Source: Sodiomyces alkalinus F11
Taxonomy: Eukaryota; Ascomycota; Sordariomycetes; Glomerellales; Plectosphaerellaceae
Assembly: GCF_003711515.1 (NCBI RefSeq)
Contig: NW_021167085.1
Span: 3,507-67,506, forward strand
Length of the DNA stretch: 64,000 nt
Reading direction: 5' to 3'
Positions 22,483 through 34,501 of this stretch are shown here, piece by piece. The notes below the pieces were generated by a model. That model saw nothing but the letters and a program-made list of their open reading frames with translations, was not told where the DNA came from and made no database searches. The position numbers and the translations under genes are program-made. Numbering within the stretch: the first letter of the stretch is position 1; each line of letters begins with the position of its first letter.

Positions 22483-22959
22483 AATACGAAGACAGAGGGC
22501 CAGGCGGTTATAAAAGGGACCTTGGAAGGAATTTCTGGGGATTGTACGAAGTGTTCTGTAATTCTCCCTACCGATATGACGGAGTACCTTGCAGTGTGAA
22601 TAGTGGTAGTTTGATGGTTGGGGGGGCTTACCTCGTAGAGGGGAGCTCGAGCCACAAGTCAACGCCACTAGATCGATAATAGCGGGAGATAAGGTACCTA
22701 CCTTACCTACCTTAAGAAAGGTGGCTTGTACTAGGTACCAACCCAATCAAGCACGTACCGGCTTTTCAACAGTCGCGTCTCGTAGGCATCACACGACCGA
22801 CCTTCTCTCTCCGGCCCTCCATAACACCAACCAACCCACCAACATCAACAACATATGCAGCGGAAGGGGTGTGTGCGCTGGACGTTCTCTTCCTATACTC
22901 CATAATCGCCCAACAACGCAGTCTCTGGGGTCCTCTCTGTCCTCTCCACAGCCGACATC
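22483..22959. promoter_or_regulatory. Shared divergent promoter CDC43 / ILM1
   Basis: Carries a cluster of ACCT tetranucleotides near 22691-22715 and C/A-rich DNA before the ILM1 ATG. No gene supported. Confidence 0.4.
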
Positions 22960-23709
22960 ATGGCGCTCATCTCCGCCACGACCATCATCACCTCCCTCGC
23001 CCTCTTCCACCTCACATTAGCATTCTTCTTCCTCACCAGCCCGGCCACCATCGCTGACCAGGCGCTTGTCTGGATTCTGGGCGAGTCAATGGGAATGGTA
23101 AGCACACCATCTTCCCAAACCTTATAGCACGATGCCATGCCTTGCCTTGCCTAAGGTACCTACCTAGCAGACCAGTTGACTGACGGCTATTCTCCCGGCT
23201 AGCCCACTACACGCTCCTTCGACACCAGATCCCCGGGCCTCGCCTTCCTCTCCGTCATGTTCGCGTTCATTGGCCTCGGCGACCTGATTTCCCTGACCAT
23301 GCCCGAGGAAATCTCCCTCCTCTACCACTGGGGAACCCAAGGTACGCCTCATCGACCGAATCCTCAAATCAGGAAGAACCATACCACTAACATCCCTTCA
23401 CCAGCGCCCTTCCGACTCTTCTTCTCCCTCTGCCTCGTCCTCTACACCGTCTTCTTCGGTCCCTCCTCGCCGCTGTACCGCCCCGATACCTCAAACTACT
23501 TGTCGCATCCGTCCGCCCACGTGCCGAACCCGGGGTATGCCGCTTCCGGCTGGGGTGGTGATGGGCTCAAGAACAGGGTATTCTTTACTTTTGCTTTCAT
23601 CGAGATGATCAGCTGGTTCTGGGTCTGGGTCACGCTCAGGGAGGAAAGGCCCGAGGTGGTGAGGCGGAGTTTGAAAGGCAGGAGGGGCAGTCAGGGGCGT
23701 AGCAACTAG
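22960..23709 (+). CDS. ILM1: ILM1-family four-TM membrane protein
   Basis: Exons 22960-23097, 23203-23341 and 23405-23709 give 193 aa, all in phase with GTAAGC and GTACGC donors. Four hydrophobic segments are visible: residues about 5-26, the SPGLAFLSVMFAFIGLGDLISL segment, APFRLFFSLCLVLYTVFFGP, and VFFTFAFIEMISWFWVWVTL. The layout and the MPEEISLLYHWGTQAPFRLFF core match fungal 'increased loss of mitochondrial DNA protein 1'. The yeast protein is ER-associated and its loss destabilises mtDNA; the molecular role is unknown. A basic tail (RRSLKGRRG) ends the protein. Confidence 0.82.
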
Positions 23710-23986
23710 ACCATGTGCTCCAGCAGGGGTAGGACAAACATGCAGGCATCGAACATTTCACGAATTCATGATAATGGGATAAGGCTAGCGTGGAGTAGGG
23801 CGGATTCTGACGTGAATAGGGCCAGATTACAAGCTGCTAGACAGGAGAGAAGACAAAACGTATGGGGGAATAAGTCGTATAGCGTCCCTTCCGAGTACCC
23901 GACACTCGGTTTTGGGCCATTGGATGGATCAACCCCATCATCATCGTATGCTTTTTTTTTTCTTGCCGCCGTCCTTCTACCATATT

Positions 23987-26900
23987 TTATTCCCACCTCA
24001 CCAACTCCCAACCCTTGACGCCAACCCTCCAACTATCCGCTAGTATCCCCATCGACTTGCCGATCCTGTCGCCCACGATACCCTGGATCTCCTTGCTTAA
24101 AGAGTCTTCAGCTGTAGAACCGAGAGCCCACGCCTCGATGCGACTCTCAAGGTTCCCGTTCGTCATCTCCCTCTTCAGAACCGCAATCCTATTCTTTCCC
24201 AGCGCTGCGGCCTTGGCTCCAGCCTTATCCAGCGTCTTCAATGCCTCCGTGGCCTCCTTAGTCGTGTTGCTCTGTTTGTTCGGTTCTAGGACAGATGTGA
24301 TATAGCTCGTGGCGAGTTTCACCGCATCCGCTGCGTCCCGTAGGTGGAAGAGACCGTGCATGGAACTCAACATCGGGATCAGGGCGCCTTCACCTTCGCC
24401 CTCGGGAGACGGGAGTGAAAGCGAGCTATCGGACAGCGCGTCGAGTGCCGCCGTGACGCCTGAAACGAGCTGCGACGCTGCAGTGGAGGATTCAGGCGAA
24501 GGTCCTGAACTTGTCATGAGGGAGATGAGAGCGGTAAGGAGAGAGATGATGTCGAAGAAGAAGTGTTCCTGTTCCGTGAGTGTCTTTCGTGCGCCCCGAA
24601 GAAAGCGGGAGGCTGAGCTGCTGAGCTGCTGTAACGTCTCAGAAACGAAGATGCGATCGGTGGTGGCAGCCTGGAGGGGGTTCGCCGCCTTGTATGTTGC
24701 CGGAGGTTTGTATTGAAATAACTCGAAGTACTTCTCGGCGACAAGAGCAAGGTGGAACCGGGCATTCTACGGAGCATTAGCGAGTCTGAAATAGAGAACG
24801 AAAGGGCTCAAGGACTGAGTCGAAGCTAAGAACTCACAGAAGGCTTGGGGCCAATTCGGAGGATGTCATATATGGGCACAGCCATGCTGGCCTCCAGGTT
24901 GGGGACCGATCCAAAATCAGTATTCTCGTGCAACTGGGCATCATCCGTGATGTCGTCTGGTCAAGGTTAGCTTACACTGTCGTTCAACATTGCCCAGACA
25001 TGCCCAGGAACCCGTACTTAGGAGAACTTCTTCGGATATCGGCAAGCCGCGTTGCCCGAGAGCTCGGCACGCACGTGCTTCTTCCACAAACCCCATCACC
25101 ATGGTGCAGCTAACACGAAGACGGTTGATAAACTCGGGGATCTCCAGAATGCTGGTGTAGTTTTCGGATTCGAAGGCGTCGGCCAAGCGGCGCGGCATGC
25201 GGAGTTTAAGCGACGTGGCATAATACGACTTCACGCCGTTCGTGAGGGCTTTCGCAGGCCGGCTGGACTGCGGGAGTACCTGGATGGGAGAGAGAGTCGA
25301 TAGACGGTCGAGGAAATATGGGCTCAACGAGTCGGTGATGGTTCGCTTGACGTCCAATGTCTCCCACAAAGCCGTGGCTCTGGCAGCGCATCCGACGACG
25401 AGGTAAAGCCGAACAAGAAGCAAAGTGACGCGGCTGTGCTTTGGCGTGCGGGAAAGTTGATATTCGAGAATCAGAGTCGCCTGAAGTAGTCTACCACATC
25501 GTGCGGCGTAGATTGGGTAAGGCAGGTGCTCCCTCACACTTCCGCTGTCGCTGATGCCGCTAAGCTTGACCAAAGCCGTCGCTGTCAGAATAGCGAGCTC
25601 GGGTACGTAGTCCGGATCCCGCCCGTTACCCTCCGGGATGAGCGACTCGGTGAGGATGCGGTACAATTTTGCGGCAGACTCGGCAATTGTCCGGAACCTC
25701 TCCGTGCATGACGAAGAGTTACTGACTACGCCGGTAACGGCACACTTCCACTGGTCCGCTGAACTGCTCGACTGAGAGCCGGGTATGGGCAGTACCAGAC
25801 CAGGCCGAGTGAGGGCAAGATACTGCAGCTGGTACGCCAGGGTGCGTATCGTGGCTGAGCGTAGAGGGTCGCCGGCAGCCTCCTGGGCCAATCCCGGGAC
25901 GTAGTCATGGGCGAACTTTTTCAGCTCGTCTGGCTCCAGCTTCTCGGCGAAGGACCTGATGTCGTCGAAGCAGGCTGGCGACGAGCATTGGCTCCTGACG
26001 TAGCGCTGCAACTCCTCGACCTGTGCAGACGCTGCCCCTCTGGGCCCTGACTCTGAGGGGTCATCGGACCCCAACTGAAAAGCGGCAGCGACCCTCGCCA
26101 GCAAAATATTCCGTATGTAGATGGGGCGTACACCATCAGCAGCTGAGAACGTGTCGAGCAAAGCGGCTACATCATCGAGAACCCTGGGACAAGTTTCTCA
26201 GCAAAGCGTTCATTTTCCCCCTTGGTTCGGCATGAAGATAAAGAATTCTGCTCACTCAGGCGATTCTCCCATGACATGGCTAGCGCCGTCCAGCAATGCT
26301 TTCCACACCATCCAGTCGCAAGCAAGTAGTTTGAGGCTATTGTCGCTCCCCGACAGGATAAGGCACTCTTTGGAAAGCGCATAGACGGTCTGCCAGTCGC
26401 CTTTCCGCCTCGAAACGTCCAGGACGCGGAGGAGGAGGTCCTTACGACCGAGGCGAAACTGCGGAACGGGGCCGAATTCAGGATGGCCCAGCGCGGCTGT
26501 CCAGTCGGCATCAGAGCCGTGGGTTTCAAGAATGCGATAGAAGAGCAGGATTTCCTCTTCGGTCCGGATAGATCTATCCGAGTCACCGGCGTCAGGTTGC
26601 GAGGCGGACTGGGCTGCTCGTTGCATCTGCTTCAGGGCTAGCATGCCATAGAGTTTCTTCTTGTCCGGCGGGCATTGGTCGCTGACACAGAGTAAATATG
26701 TGATGACGACATTCCAGAAGAGCATGGTCCGGTCATGGGGAAAGGAGCGATCTAGGATAGCTGCAATCTGGGTACAATGGGTGAGCAACGGGGGGGGTGG
26801 GCATGGTCGCATAATAGCTGGTGTCAAAGAGGCATGGGAGAAGAAGAATGAGAAGGACGCAAAGTGAGAGTGCAAGGCTGACTTTCACTTACCTGCTGGG

Positions 26901-27401
26901 CATTGAAGAGATCCCAGTGCAGCAAACAAGACTCGAGACACCGGATAGCACCGTTACGGTCCTTGGGTTTCGCCTTGACAAGCCTAACCTTCAGGGTTCC
27001 TAGAGTACTGGAAAACTCCTGATCATCCAACAATGATCCCGTGGCCCATTCGAGCAAGTCGAGAGCATCGACATCCTTGACGACGGTGCCCTCATTGACG
27101 AAACGTTGAAGGGCGACGATGCCAGCAGACTTTTCGAAGGGGGAGTCCAGTTGACACTCGGCGCAGATTTTGACGATCTAGACAGAGACGTCGACGTGAT
27201 CAGCTGAAGTTGGCCCTTTAACTGATTCCCAAGAGAGGGTGTGGGTAGGAGGCAGGGAGAGCAAACCTCAAAGTACGGGTCGTTGAAGGTCCGAAGACGC
27301 TTCTCAGCAAGGCGGATGACGGAAGCCCATTGGCCGTCGTTAAAGGCTGACTGGAGCTGTAAATCGACACCACTCCTGAGCTGAGGCCTATTCCAGGACA
27401 T
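23987..27401 (-). CDS. MDM20: NatB N-terminal acetyltransferase auxiliary subunit
   Basis: NAA25/Mdm20 anchors catalytic Nat3 to the ribosome for acetylation of Met-Asp/Glu/Asn N-termini. Exons 27401-27267, 27177-26893, 26767-26256, 26183-25018, 24956-24838 and 24766-23987 join to 998 aa with every phase closing. The N-terminus (RPQLRSGVDLQLQSAFNDGQ) and TPR-like helices through the middle match the family. The last two exons could be mistaken for a separate gene, since an ATG at 24885 opens a frame. Splicing exon 4 to 5 yields a continuous run into the conserved DFGSVPNLE ... LRIGPKP segment of the Mdm20 C-terminal half, so I treat them as one gene. Its 3' end converges on ILM1. Confidence 0.85.
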
Positions 27402-28043
27402 GGTGAAGGCTTGAGTTGGGCCGGGGTTGGGCCATGAAAGGGAAGCCCTGAGTATCGGTGATGAGAGCAGACCGAAGCTTGAAATCGGGCATGGCGGGAC
27501 GAAAGGAGGGAGGGGCTCGAAAATGCAATGTACTCCGTGGGAAGTGCGGATTACTACGCATACGTACGGAGTACAAGGATAAGGAAGTACCTTAGGCTAC
27601 CTTATGTGATTCTTAGGGTTAGGATGAATGTATCAGCCACATTTGTCCGAAAGTGTGGCGGTGCGTCCGTAACAGCGTGTCTGGCGGAATTCTGCAGCGA
27701 CGAGCACCAATGGCAAATCCTCTTGTTTCTCCGTCTTTTCTCTCCTTGTTTTCCAATAGTCATGAAATTGAAGTCATTCGCTTCGTAATCCTTCCTGAAG
27801 CTTGTAGATGTAGAAATACACGTGGTATTACAAGATCCTCGTCCGGCCAACACATATCGTATTTCTCTCCAACAGACCTGCGCCGTATGGATATCGTGGC
27901 CACATGGATCGTTGGATGTGGAAGTAGAAGGTCCTCGGAAGCCGACGGGCAAAGACGACTCCCCATGGAGCACATAGCTGTTCCCCAGATCCTCCCAGCC
28001 CCGTATTCTGGTGTTTGTCTGGTGTCTGTCGTTGTTTGTTCGC
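27402..28043. other. Tandem-gene spacer between COX23 3' end and MDM20 5' end
   Basis: Includes GTACTCCGT/TACGGAGTAC words near 27530-27570. Open frames in both strands here look non-coding; no gene supported. Confidence 0.45.
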
Positions 28044-28603
28044 TCAGAACAAGTAGCCTGCTTTTCTTCTCTCTTCCCTTCGCTTATCCATCTGCTTGCG
28101 GTTATCAGACTGTCTCGTGCTTGGAGTCGGGGGTCGAAGAGACGGGGACGGGGACGGGGACGTACCCATGCTTGCCTACAGTCGCGATACGCCCTGTTTC
28201 ACCACACATCAGTCAGTATCATGATTCGTGTCGCACTACAGCGCCGTGGCAAAGGCAAGGCGCATTGCGAACAGAAGACGAAGATTGCAAACGGGGGGAG
28301 GGTCAGAAAACATACTGGAAGTACTCGCCGCACATTTCCCTGTCGCCGTTATTCCGTTTCAAGCACCTAATACTGCGGGCAGCAGCATCTTGGCAGGGAT
28401 CGAAGTACTGACTCTTGCTCTTACTAAAGTAGCCATGGTTTGGGTCAGCACCCTGAGCCATAACGAGATGTCTTCCTCTCTTGGTCCGGGGGCATGTCGA
28501 ACAGGAAGGTCGGAACGTACGTCTCGAATTTACGTTTTGTTTCCTCTGTCCAGGGCCCCTTGGTATTGGGACCATCGGCGGCAGGACTTTCGGAGGAAGA
28601 CAT
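28044..28603 (-). CDS. COX23: Mitochondrial copper-related COX assembly factor COX23 (twin CX9C)
   Basis: Small intermembrane-space protein imported by Mia40 and needed for cytochrome oxidase assembly. Four exons, 28603-28521, 28423-28316, 28193-28166 and 28091-28044, give 88 aa. Donors are GTACGT, GTATGT and GTACGT; acceptors TTTAG, AACAG and GCAG. The decisive evidence is the CHCH domain: Cys38-X9-Cys48 in [14 protein letters not shown] and Cys59-X9-Cys69 in MCGEYFQAYRDC, preceded by KSKSQYF and followed by a basic tail ending KAGYLF. The YFDPC...SIRC...MC..YF.AYRDC spacing matches COX23 rather than COX17 or COX19. Intron 3 carries a (GGGGAC)n repeat. Confidence 0.9.
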
Positions 28604-29452
28604 GTCGGATATGGTGTGACCTGGACTTGGTGTCGATTTATGTCCAGATGGAAATTACGGACTAAGGTACGGAGTAATTATGTATCGTCGGCGCTGGGAA
28701 CAGGTTCTCGAAATGCGGCGACCGACCAGGTGCGATGCGTGGGGGCTGCTTATCTCAGCATAATACGGGATACTGATTTCGAAGTACATACTGTGTGTTG
28801 GTACCTACAGTAACGAACTAATGAAGTACACAATTAGGTACCCCAGTACTTAATCTATCTGTGCTTCAGGTACCTTATTCAGAGCCTCGGATGAAGAAGA
28901 AATGTCCCGACGATTTGGGTTGTACCAACCCATGCATAAGACCCTGGCTAGCACGAAAAGTACTTCGCAAATTAGCTACCTACCTAGGTAGGTACCTTCA
29001 AAAGATCCGGAATTGATTTCACGACTTCGAAACTTAATCAAGGCCACTAATTACCTCGCCTACCTACCTTGGGTAGTCCAGCAAGATATTCAATGTTTTA
29101 TCTCTTCTCCCCTCCCCCTTTTTTTCCTTTCCTTTCCTTTTCTTCTCTCCCACCCGCATGAGATCCACCGCAACTGCAAATGCAAACGACAGCCATTCGA
29201 GCCTAGTAATAGGTCGCATATATCTACCAAGCTAACCATTTTCCAGGACCTCTTACCTTAACTCCTCCCCATGACCTGAAAGTCTTCTCTGCAAGATCCT
29301 TGCCTAACCATCTCTCCTTATTCAACCCTTGCTCTCTCGTATCAGCTTTTATGCGTCTTCGAGCGCGGCGATCTGGAAGAGGCCATTACTGAATAAACAG
29401 GAGCGCAAACAGGTCAAGTCCAAAGACAGACAGCTACCTCACTGTGCAAATG
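28604..29452. other. Divergent intergenic region with GTAC/ACCT words
   Basis: AT-rich. Holds TACGGAGTA near 28669, several ggtacc words, and a perfect 18-bp palindrome. T/C-rich DNA at 29100-29150 may belong to the promoter of the gene to the right, whose 5' end I could not define. Confidence 0.45.
28977..28994. repeat. 18-bp perfect palindrome of ACCT/AGGT units
   Basis: TACCTACCTAGGTAGGTA equals its own reverse complement. A related site with the TACCTAGGTA core lies near 53354-53366. Confidence 0.8.
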
Positions 29453-31745
29453 ACCGTGGAAGCTCAACACAGAGTCTACCTCATCCCGGGCTTCGCACCC
29501 TCGCGACCTCCATGGGTGTTCAGACCCTAGCACCCCGCCCATCAAAGCCAATGCCATCCTCCTGAACAGGAAGTATGCTGGCCCCGTCGCGGCTGAACGT
29601 CGTCTCTATGTCAACCTCATCGTCATCTTCCGAGCTCTGCTGCACTTCGGCCACCCAAACTTGGAGCCTCTGAAATTCTACGGCCTCGTCTCCAATGCCT
29701 GCGCTCTTGAGTCATGCACTCCCGAGAAATTGAAAAACTTGGTCGAGTACTGGTCCGGACGGCGCCGTACGTACCTGCGCTCCGGTAACGGTGATCCGAA
29801 TCCCAGTTTGCTCTGCCAGCTCGTCGACGCCACGGGCGTTATTTACCCCCACTGGAAGATCTCGCCACGGGAATACAGACCCGGAAGCGGCGGTGGGAGC
29901 TCATGATCCGGGATCTGGATCCCTTGCTGGATGACCAGAATGGACCGTTTTTCGAATGGTTCCCATCGATTGGCAACTCCATACCCAACGCTACATCGCC
30001 TTTCTCCCGGAAACGGGCCAACAGCCCTCTCTGCAAGAGCGAAGACGACGAGGAGGGTATAGCTGTGGAGGGAGAGGACAGGTCGCCGAAGCGGGTTTGC
30101 TTGGACAAGGACAGCATCCCATTGTCTCCAATGTCTTCCGATAGACGTTCGCTCGACCTGCAGAACGGACAGCAGACCAACAACAAGGCGGCTACCGAAC
30201 TATTCCCAAACCGGAGGAATAGCCTGCAGCACATGCCGAGCGAGGAGATTGAGAAGCGTTTTGCCAATCACCAATCGCAAATCGGTCGTCTACGACGGCA
30301 CCGGGGAACACGACAAACAAATCAAACTTCTCACAAGCTTGGTCCAGCGAGACGAGGATAAAGCGGCAGCCGAGCCCCCGGCCCAGCCGAGAGCCGGGGA
30401 AGACGGAACACAGGGGACAGACGTGACCAAAGCCGGGGAAGATCGGGTGGACGAAACTGTCAAGGAGATGCTCGAGGAAATAAGCAAGATACAAGATTGG
30501 ATTACCGTGAACAAGATCAAGATCCACGACATCGATTCGACGACCGTTGACGTGAGCCAGCGGCTCACGACAGTCACAACCACTCTGACAAAACACGATG
30601 AACGACTCGGCATACTAGACGTACATCGGCAAACACAACAGGGTCTACGAGGGACTATGGGTAACTACGGCCGGCAACTCCAAGAACTCAACGATCGGCT
30701 CGGCGTGCTCGATGAAATTTCCAAAAGTCGAGATGCCCGGCAGGGTCTCTGTAGCCGGGATCTCGAGGCCGCCATCAAAGAGCTGAACACACGCGCCGCA
30801 CAACGCGCAACACTACAGTGTGCAGTCACAGACCACGACCAGCGTCTTAAAGGCTTCGACGAGCGTCTGGAATCCCTAGACAGAGACGTACGCCGCCCAG
30901 ACAAAGATGCCTGGCACGGAAAAGTGACAGAACTAGACCGACTTCAAAAAGAACTCGGCGACCGTCTGAAAACATTCGTCGAGCGTCTCGACAGTCTCGA
31001 AGCCCACCGTCAGCGTCAGGAGTCCTGGCCGGATAAGGCCACGGACCACGACCGGCGTCTCAAGGCGCTCGAAGAACGGTCCTCCTCTAACGACGACGCT
31101 CTACGAGTCTCAAAGGAAGAGACGGACGCTCGAGACAATCGACTTGCCGCGTTAGAGGAGCGTAGTCGCACTTATGATACCTTCGGGGACACATTCGATG
31201 ACCACCAGCAACGACTCGCGAAACTCGAAAGCCTTTCCCGTGACATGGAAACTTTCGGAGAGGGGGTATTCGAACTTTTTAGTCGCGTCGACTCTCTCGA
31301 ACGCAACCCTCCCGTCCCAGCCACAACAGCGGCCCCCTGTGCTGGCACTGAGAACAACGACGACCCCGGCCGGCGGATAACCGAGTACGAGAAAGTAGTC
31401 AATGAACAAAACACCCGGCTCCAGGAGCAAGAATCGGCCATCCGAGAGATGCGCGCTCAGTTGGCACAGCTGGCAGCCAAGCAGGACCGTGCCGACGCGG
31501 CGCAGGACCAGCAATCGACGAGCCTAACCAAGGTGGAGAAGGACCTGGGCTTCGTCAAGTTGGCCGTGGCCTCCCAGTCGGCGAACAGAGGGCTGGAGGG
31601 CCAGCTGGTCAAGTGCCTGGAGATGGCGCAGATGTTTCACCGGCGGGAAAACTTCCCGACGAGGGAGCACATGGAGGCATCGGCGCAGCTTATTGCTTGT
31701 CTCGAGGCGGCCAAAAGCTCGCTGGCGGTATGCCGGAATGCCTGA
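29453..31745 (+). pseudogene. Coiled-coil protein gene, apparently interrupted by two frameshifts
   Basis: No family recognised. Three consecutive frames each carry protein-like sequence. Frame one runs from about 29453 to 29904 (basic helical N-terminal part with AERRLYVNLIVIFRALLHFGHP and PEKLKNLVEYWSG). Frame two runs to about 30290 (RKRRWELMIRDLDPLLDDQ, then a disordered acidic/basic part). Frame three runs from about 30290 to 31745, a long coiled coil with repeated 'DHDQRLKGFDERLESLD'-like heptads. The first shift falls at a CCCCC run near 29849-29853, the second near 30283-30292; neither junction offers an intron of workable size and phase (a 41-nt GTTATT...ACAG gap at the first is too short). 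It could be a decayed gene or two sequence errors. The 5' end is undefined. Confidence 0.5.
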
Positions 31746-32220
31746 GCCTCGATACGATGGGATGGGATGCGCTCAGCAATTGACAAGGAAAAGGAAAGAA
31801 AGAAGAAAAGTCATCCATGGGTTTAACAACGGTGGGCAGGGGGAGTATACGATTGCCGCTCAATCATGAGCATATGATCAGGGAGACTGCCTTAGTCTTG
31901 TCCCCTTACAAAAGTCCCCAGAAATCACGAGGATCGTGGTATTTGGACCTCTCGTTGAGACAGACCATGAATAGCTGTCTTTGGGTCACGCTGCTGGGAG
32001 CAACACCAAAACATACGGTTATTAAAAATATCTCTATAACTATGAGGAATCGGCTCATATTTCTATATGGGTCAAACCGATGAATATTTATAAATATAAT
32101 TAATTCAACACAGCAATCCACGACGCCACAATTCAAACTCCCAACTGCCAGGACAGAGAAAAAGACACCGTCAGAGCCGTACAACTCCCTCAACCGCCCT
32201 GCCCCAACCTCGGGGCATCA
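31746..32220. other. Convergent intergenic region
   Basis: AT-rich, especially 32020-32110, between two convergent 3' ends. No gene or repeat supported. Confidence 0.5.
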
Positions 32221-33862
32221 TCAAGCATCCCCTCCGACCCAAGAACAACCACCCCCGCCACGAACATGTGCAGCCAGGCGACTCACGTCACGCCCACGAA
32301 GGCCATCACAATCCCGACACCCCTTCCTCGCCATCTGCAACCCAACAACACCATCCATGACACCATTCTTGCAACTCCCCACCGTAGCCCCGAGTCCCGT
32401 CCAGCTGCGCCTATTCTTTCGAAGGCGGAGACTACTCCGCTTCGTCTCAGCATAGGACTCCATAGCCGCCAGCTCCCGTTTCTCCGCCGTGTCGCGGTCA
32501 ATACTCATAACGTAGTCGAGAATGCTAGCCCGCCCGGGGTCGCAGCATCCGAGCAAGGAAGCGGGAAACAGCGCACACAGGTAGTCGGATAACTGCCCCG
32601 TCGGTCGGTAGAGGTGGCCCTGCGAAGAAGGCTGCGGGTGATTCCGCATCACGAAGAGGTCGCCGCAGAACCGGACGTCCAAATCACGGTATATAGCGCG
32701 CAAGACGCCTATCTGGGCGAAAGGATCCGTGACGAACGCGAAATGCTCGATGTGAGGCCCACCACTCCTGTCTTCAACCGCGGCCTCCTCATGGCGCGAC
32801 GCACTGGTCGGGGCTCCCTTCTTCCTTTCGCCGAGAGGCACGACGAATTCGCGCGACGCGGCGCCAAAGGTGTAGATTTCGAGCTTGGCCAGTTTCTCGG
32901 CCTGGATGTCAGCGCAAAGCCGGGAAAGGGCGGAAGATACCGGCACGGTGCCCGTGCCTTGCGCGAGGACGACGACGCGGCTGATGGAGCGGTCGAGGAG
33001 CGAACTGCGGAGCTCACTGTACAGGGCACGCTTCGACTGCGACGGGAAGGACGGGAAGGTCCGATGAAGTGCGAGCAAGAGGAGGTCGAACGGGAGGCCG
33101 TAGGTCGGCGAGTGGACTCCTGTTATTGGGTGCCCGAAGAGCCGGCTTAGCAAAGGTAGGGTGTCTCGGGTAAGGCGGTCGATGCTGTATCGTTCGGATA
33201 GTATCAGACACCTGAAGCGTTCTTCTCAAGTGCTGCGGGAACGGATGGAAAAGAAGAGGAACGAACCTGGTACCCATGCCACCGATGAAGATCCAGCGCT
33301 CTTCTTCCACCTCGGGCTCCATCGTCCAGCTTCCGGACCCATCGTAGTTCACCACCATATCATCGCCATTGAGGAACCAGCTGAGCCCAAGGACGCAAGA
33401 CATGGAGGAGCACAACCATGCGAGGAAGACTACGCCAGGCAACATCATCCACAGGGGTACGGCAAGCGCCAGGATCCCCACCTCCACCACGCTCAATACA
33501 ACCTGGAGGAAGAGGTCTCGCAGTTGAATCACGATATCGCAGTTGTTGTGCCGGCTCCGTTCCCACCCGGCTGCGATCTTGGGAACAATGGCCCAAATCT
33601 CCTTCAGATCTTCACCCAAAAGGCCAGGGGTCGTCGGTTTCTGCTCGGCGGACACGGTGCCACAGGCGCCATCAATCAGCGGCGGGATGTAAGTGACGGG
33701 CGGCCATGGTTGCTTCGCGGTTGACTGCAGGCGTGGCGAGGCCGCATGAGGAGACGGAAGAGCTGACTCGTACGAGGATGAGCGGGATAGCCATGGCGCA
33801 CTGGGTGAGCGGCTCTCCTCGCGACTCCTGCCGGTCGTGTGAGCGGCGGTGATGAACGGCAT
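32221..33862 (-). CDS. Two-TM protein with alpha/beta-hydrolase-like domain
   Basis: Exons 33862-33267 and 33184-32221 give 519 aa; the join restores GTSIDRLTRDTLPLLSRLFGHPITGVHSPT in phase. The N-terminal 80 residues are Ser/Pro-rich and disordered. Two adjacent hydrophobic segments follow (FLQVVLSVVEVGILALAVPLWMML and GVVFLAWLCSSMSCVLGLSWF), then a fungal DUF676-like or lipase-like fold beginning EEERWIFIGGMGT. The nucleophile-elbow position reads VVVLAQGTGTVPVS, where related proteins have HSQGG, so the Ser nucleophile seems absent. The tail LRLRKNRRSWTGLGATVGSCKNGVMDGVVG is Gly/basic-rich. The ATG is the first after an in-frame stop. Likely an organelle-membrane protein of unknown function. 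Confidence 0.65.
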
Positions 33863-34501
33863 ACGGTCGTCGGTCTAGTGCATCGTGGGATGGAGGCGGA
33901 CGGGCAACTCGTCGGAAAGAAGGCCGTTGGGGGAGCGGGAACTCTATGGAAAGCCATCGATTGATTGCGTTCTGCCGGTTCATATGCGGTCTATATCGTC
34001 TGTTCGTCTGTTCAGGTAAACATTGTCCCCGTCATCCTTCACATTCCAGAGGTCTGACCTCAGCAGTCATTGGGATGTTGGTCTTGATTAAATTACATTC
34101 CTCTGGAGCCATGCCCCTGAGCTAGGAATGTCTCCTATCGAGAGCTGTCATCCCCCCAATTAACCAATCTTTTATCATAGGCAACCTCCCAAATATCATG
34201 GTCTTGAAAGCAAAATGCGCAACACACTAGGCCCCGAATGATCTACACGTCCCATCTAGTACAACAGAGAAGCCAATTAAAAGTTTGGTGGGGGGGTGAT
34301 GACGCCGATGATGATGAGTGTGAGTGTGAGGATTGGGACATTATAATCGTGAGTATTCCTAAATGCAACAGGCCTTCCAACGCCGCCCTTGGGTTCGAAA
34401 ATGATGAGGCATGCAGGAAAATGGGCAGGATATCAACAACAGTGACAACATAAATAGACAAAAAAGGGATTTCGATAAAGCAAGCACAGGCCATGTTGTT
34501 C
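33863..34501. other. Spacer between two minus-strand genes
   Basis: Holds the promoter of the hydrolase-like gene on the left side and the 3' region of the glycosyltransferase on the right. A short GTGTGAGTGTGAG / GATGATGA low-complexity patch lies near 34290-34330. No gene supported. Confidence 0.45.

Noticed and set aside
23987..24885. Separate gene starting at the ATG near 24885
   Set aside because: Splicing from the upstream exon at 25018 to 24956 keeps the frame and gives a continuous MDM20-like C-terminal part, so it is better as the end of that gene.
27653..28411. 252-codon plus-strand frame
   Set aside because: Overlaps the well-supported minus-strand COX23 exons and has no protein-like pattern.
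29849..29890. 41-nt GTTATT...ATACAG intron bridging the first frame change in the coiled-coil gene
   Set aside because: Phase would fit, but it is shorter than any other intron in this window (minimum 52 nt) and the second frame change would still be unexplained.
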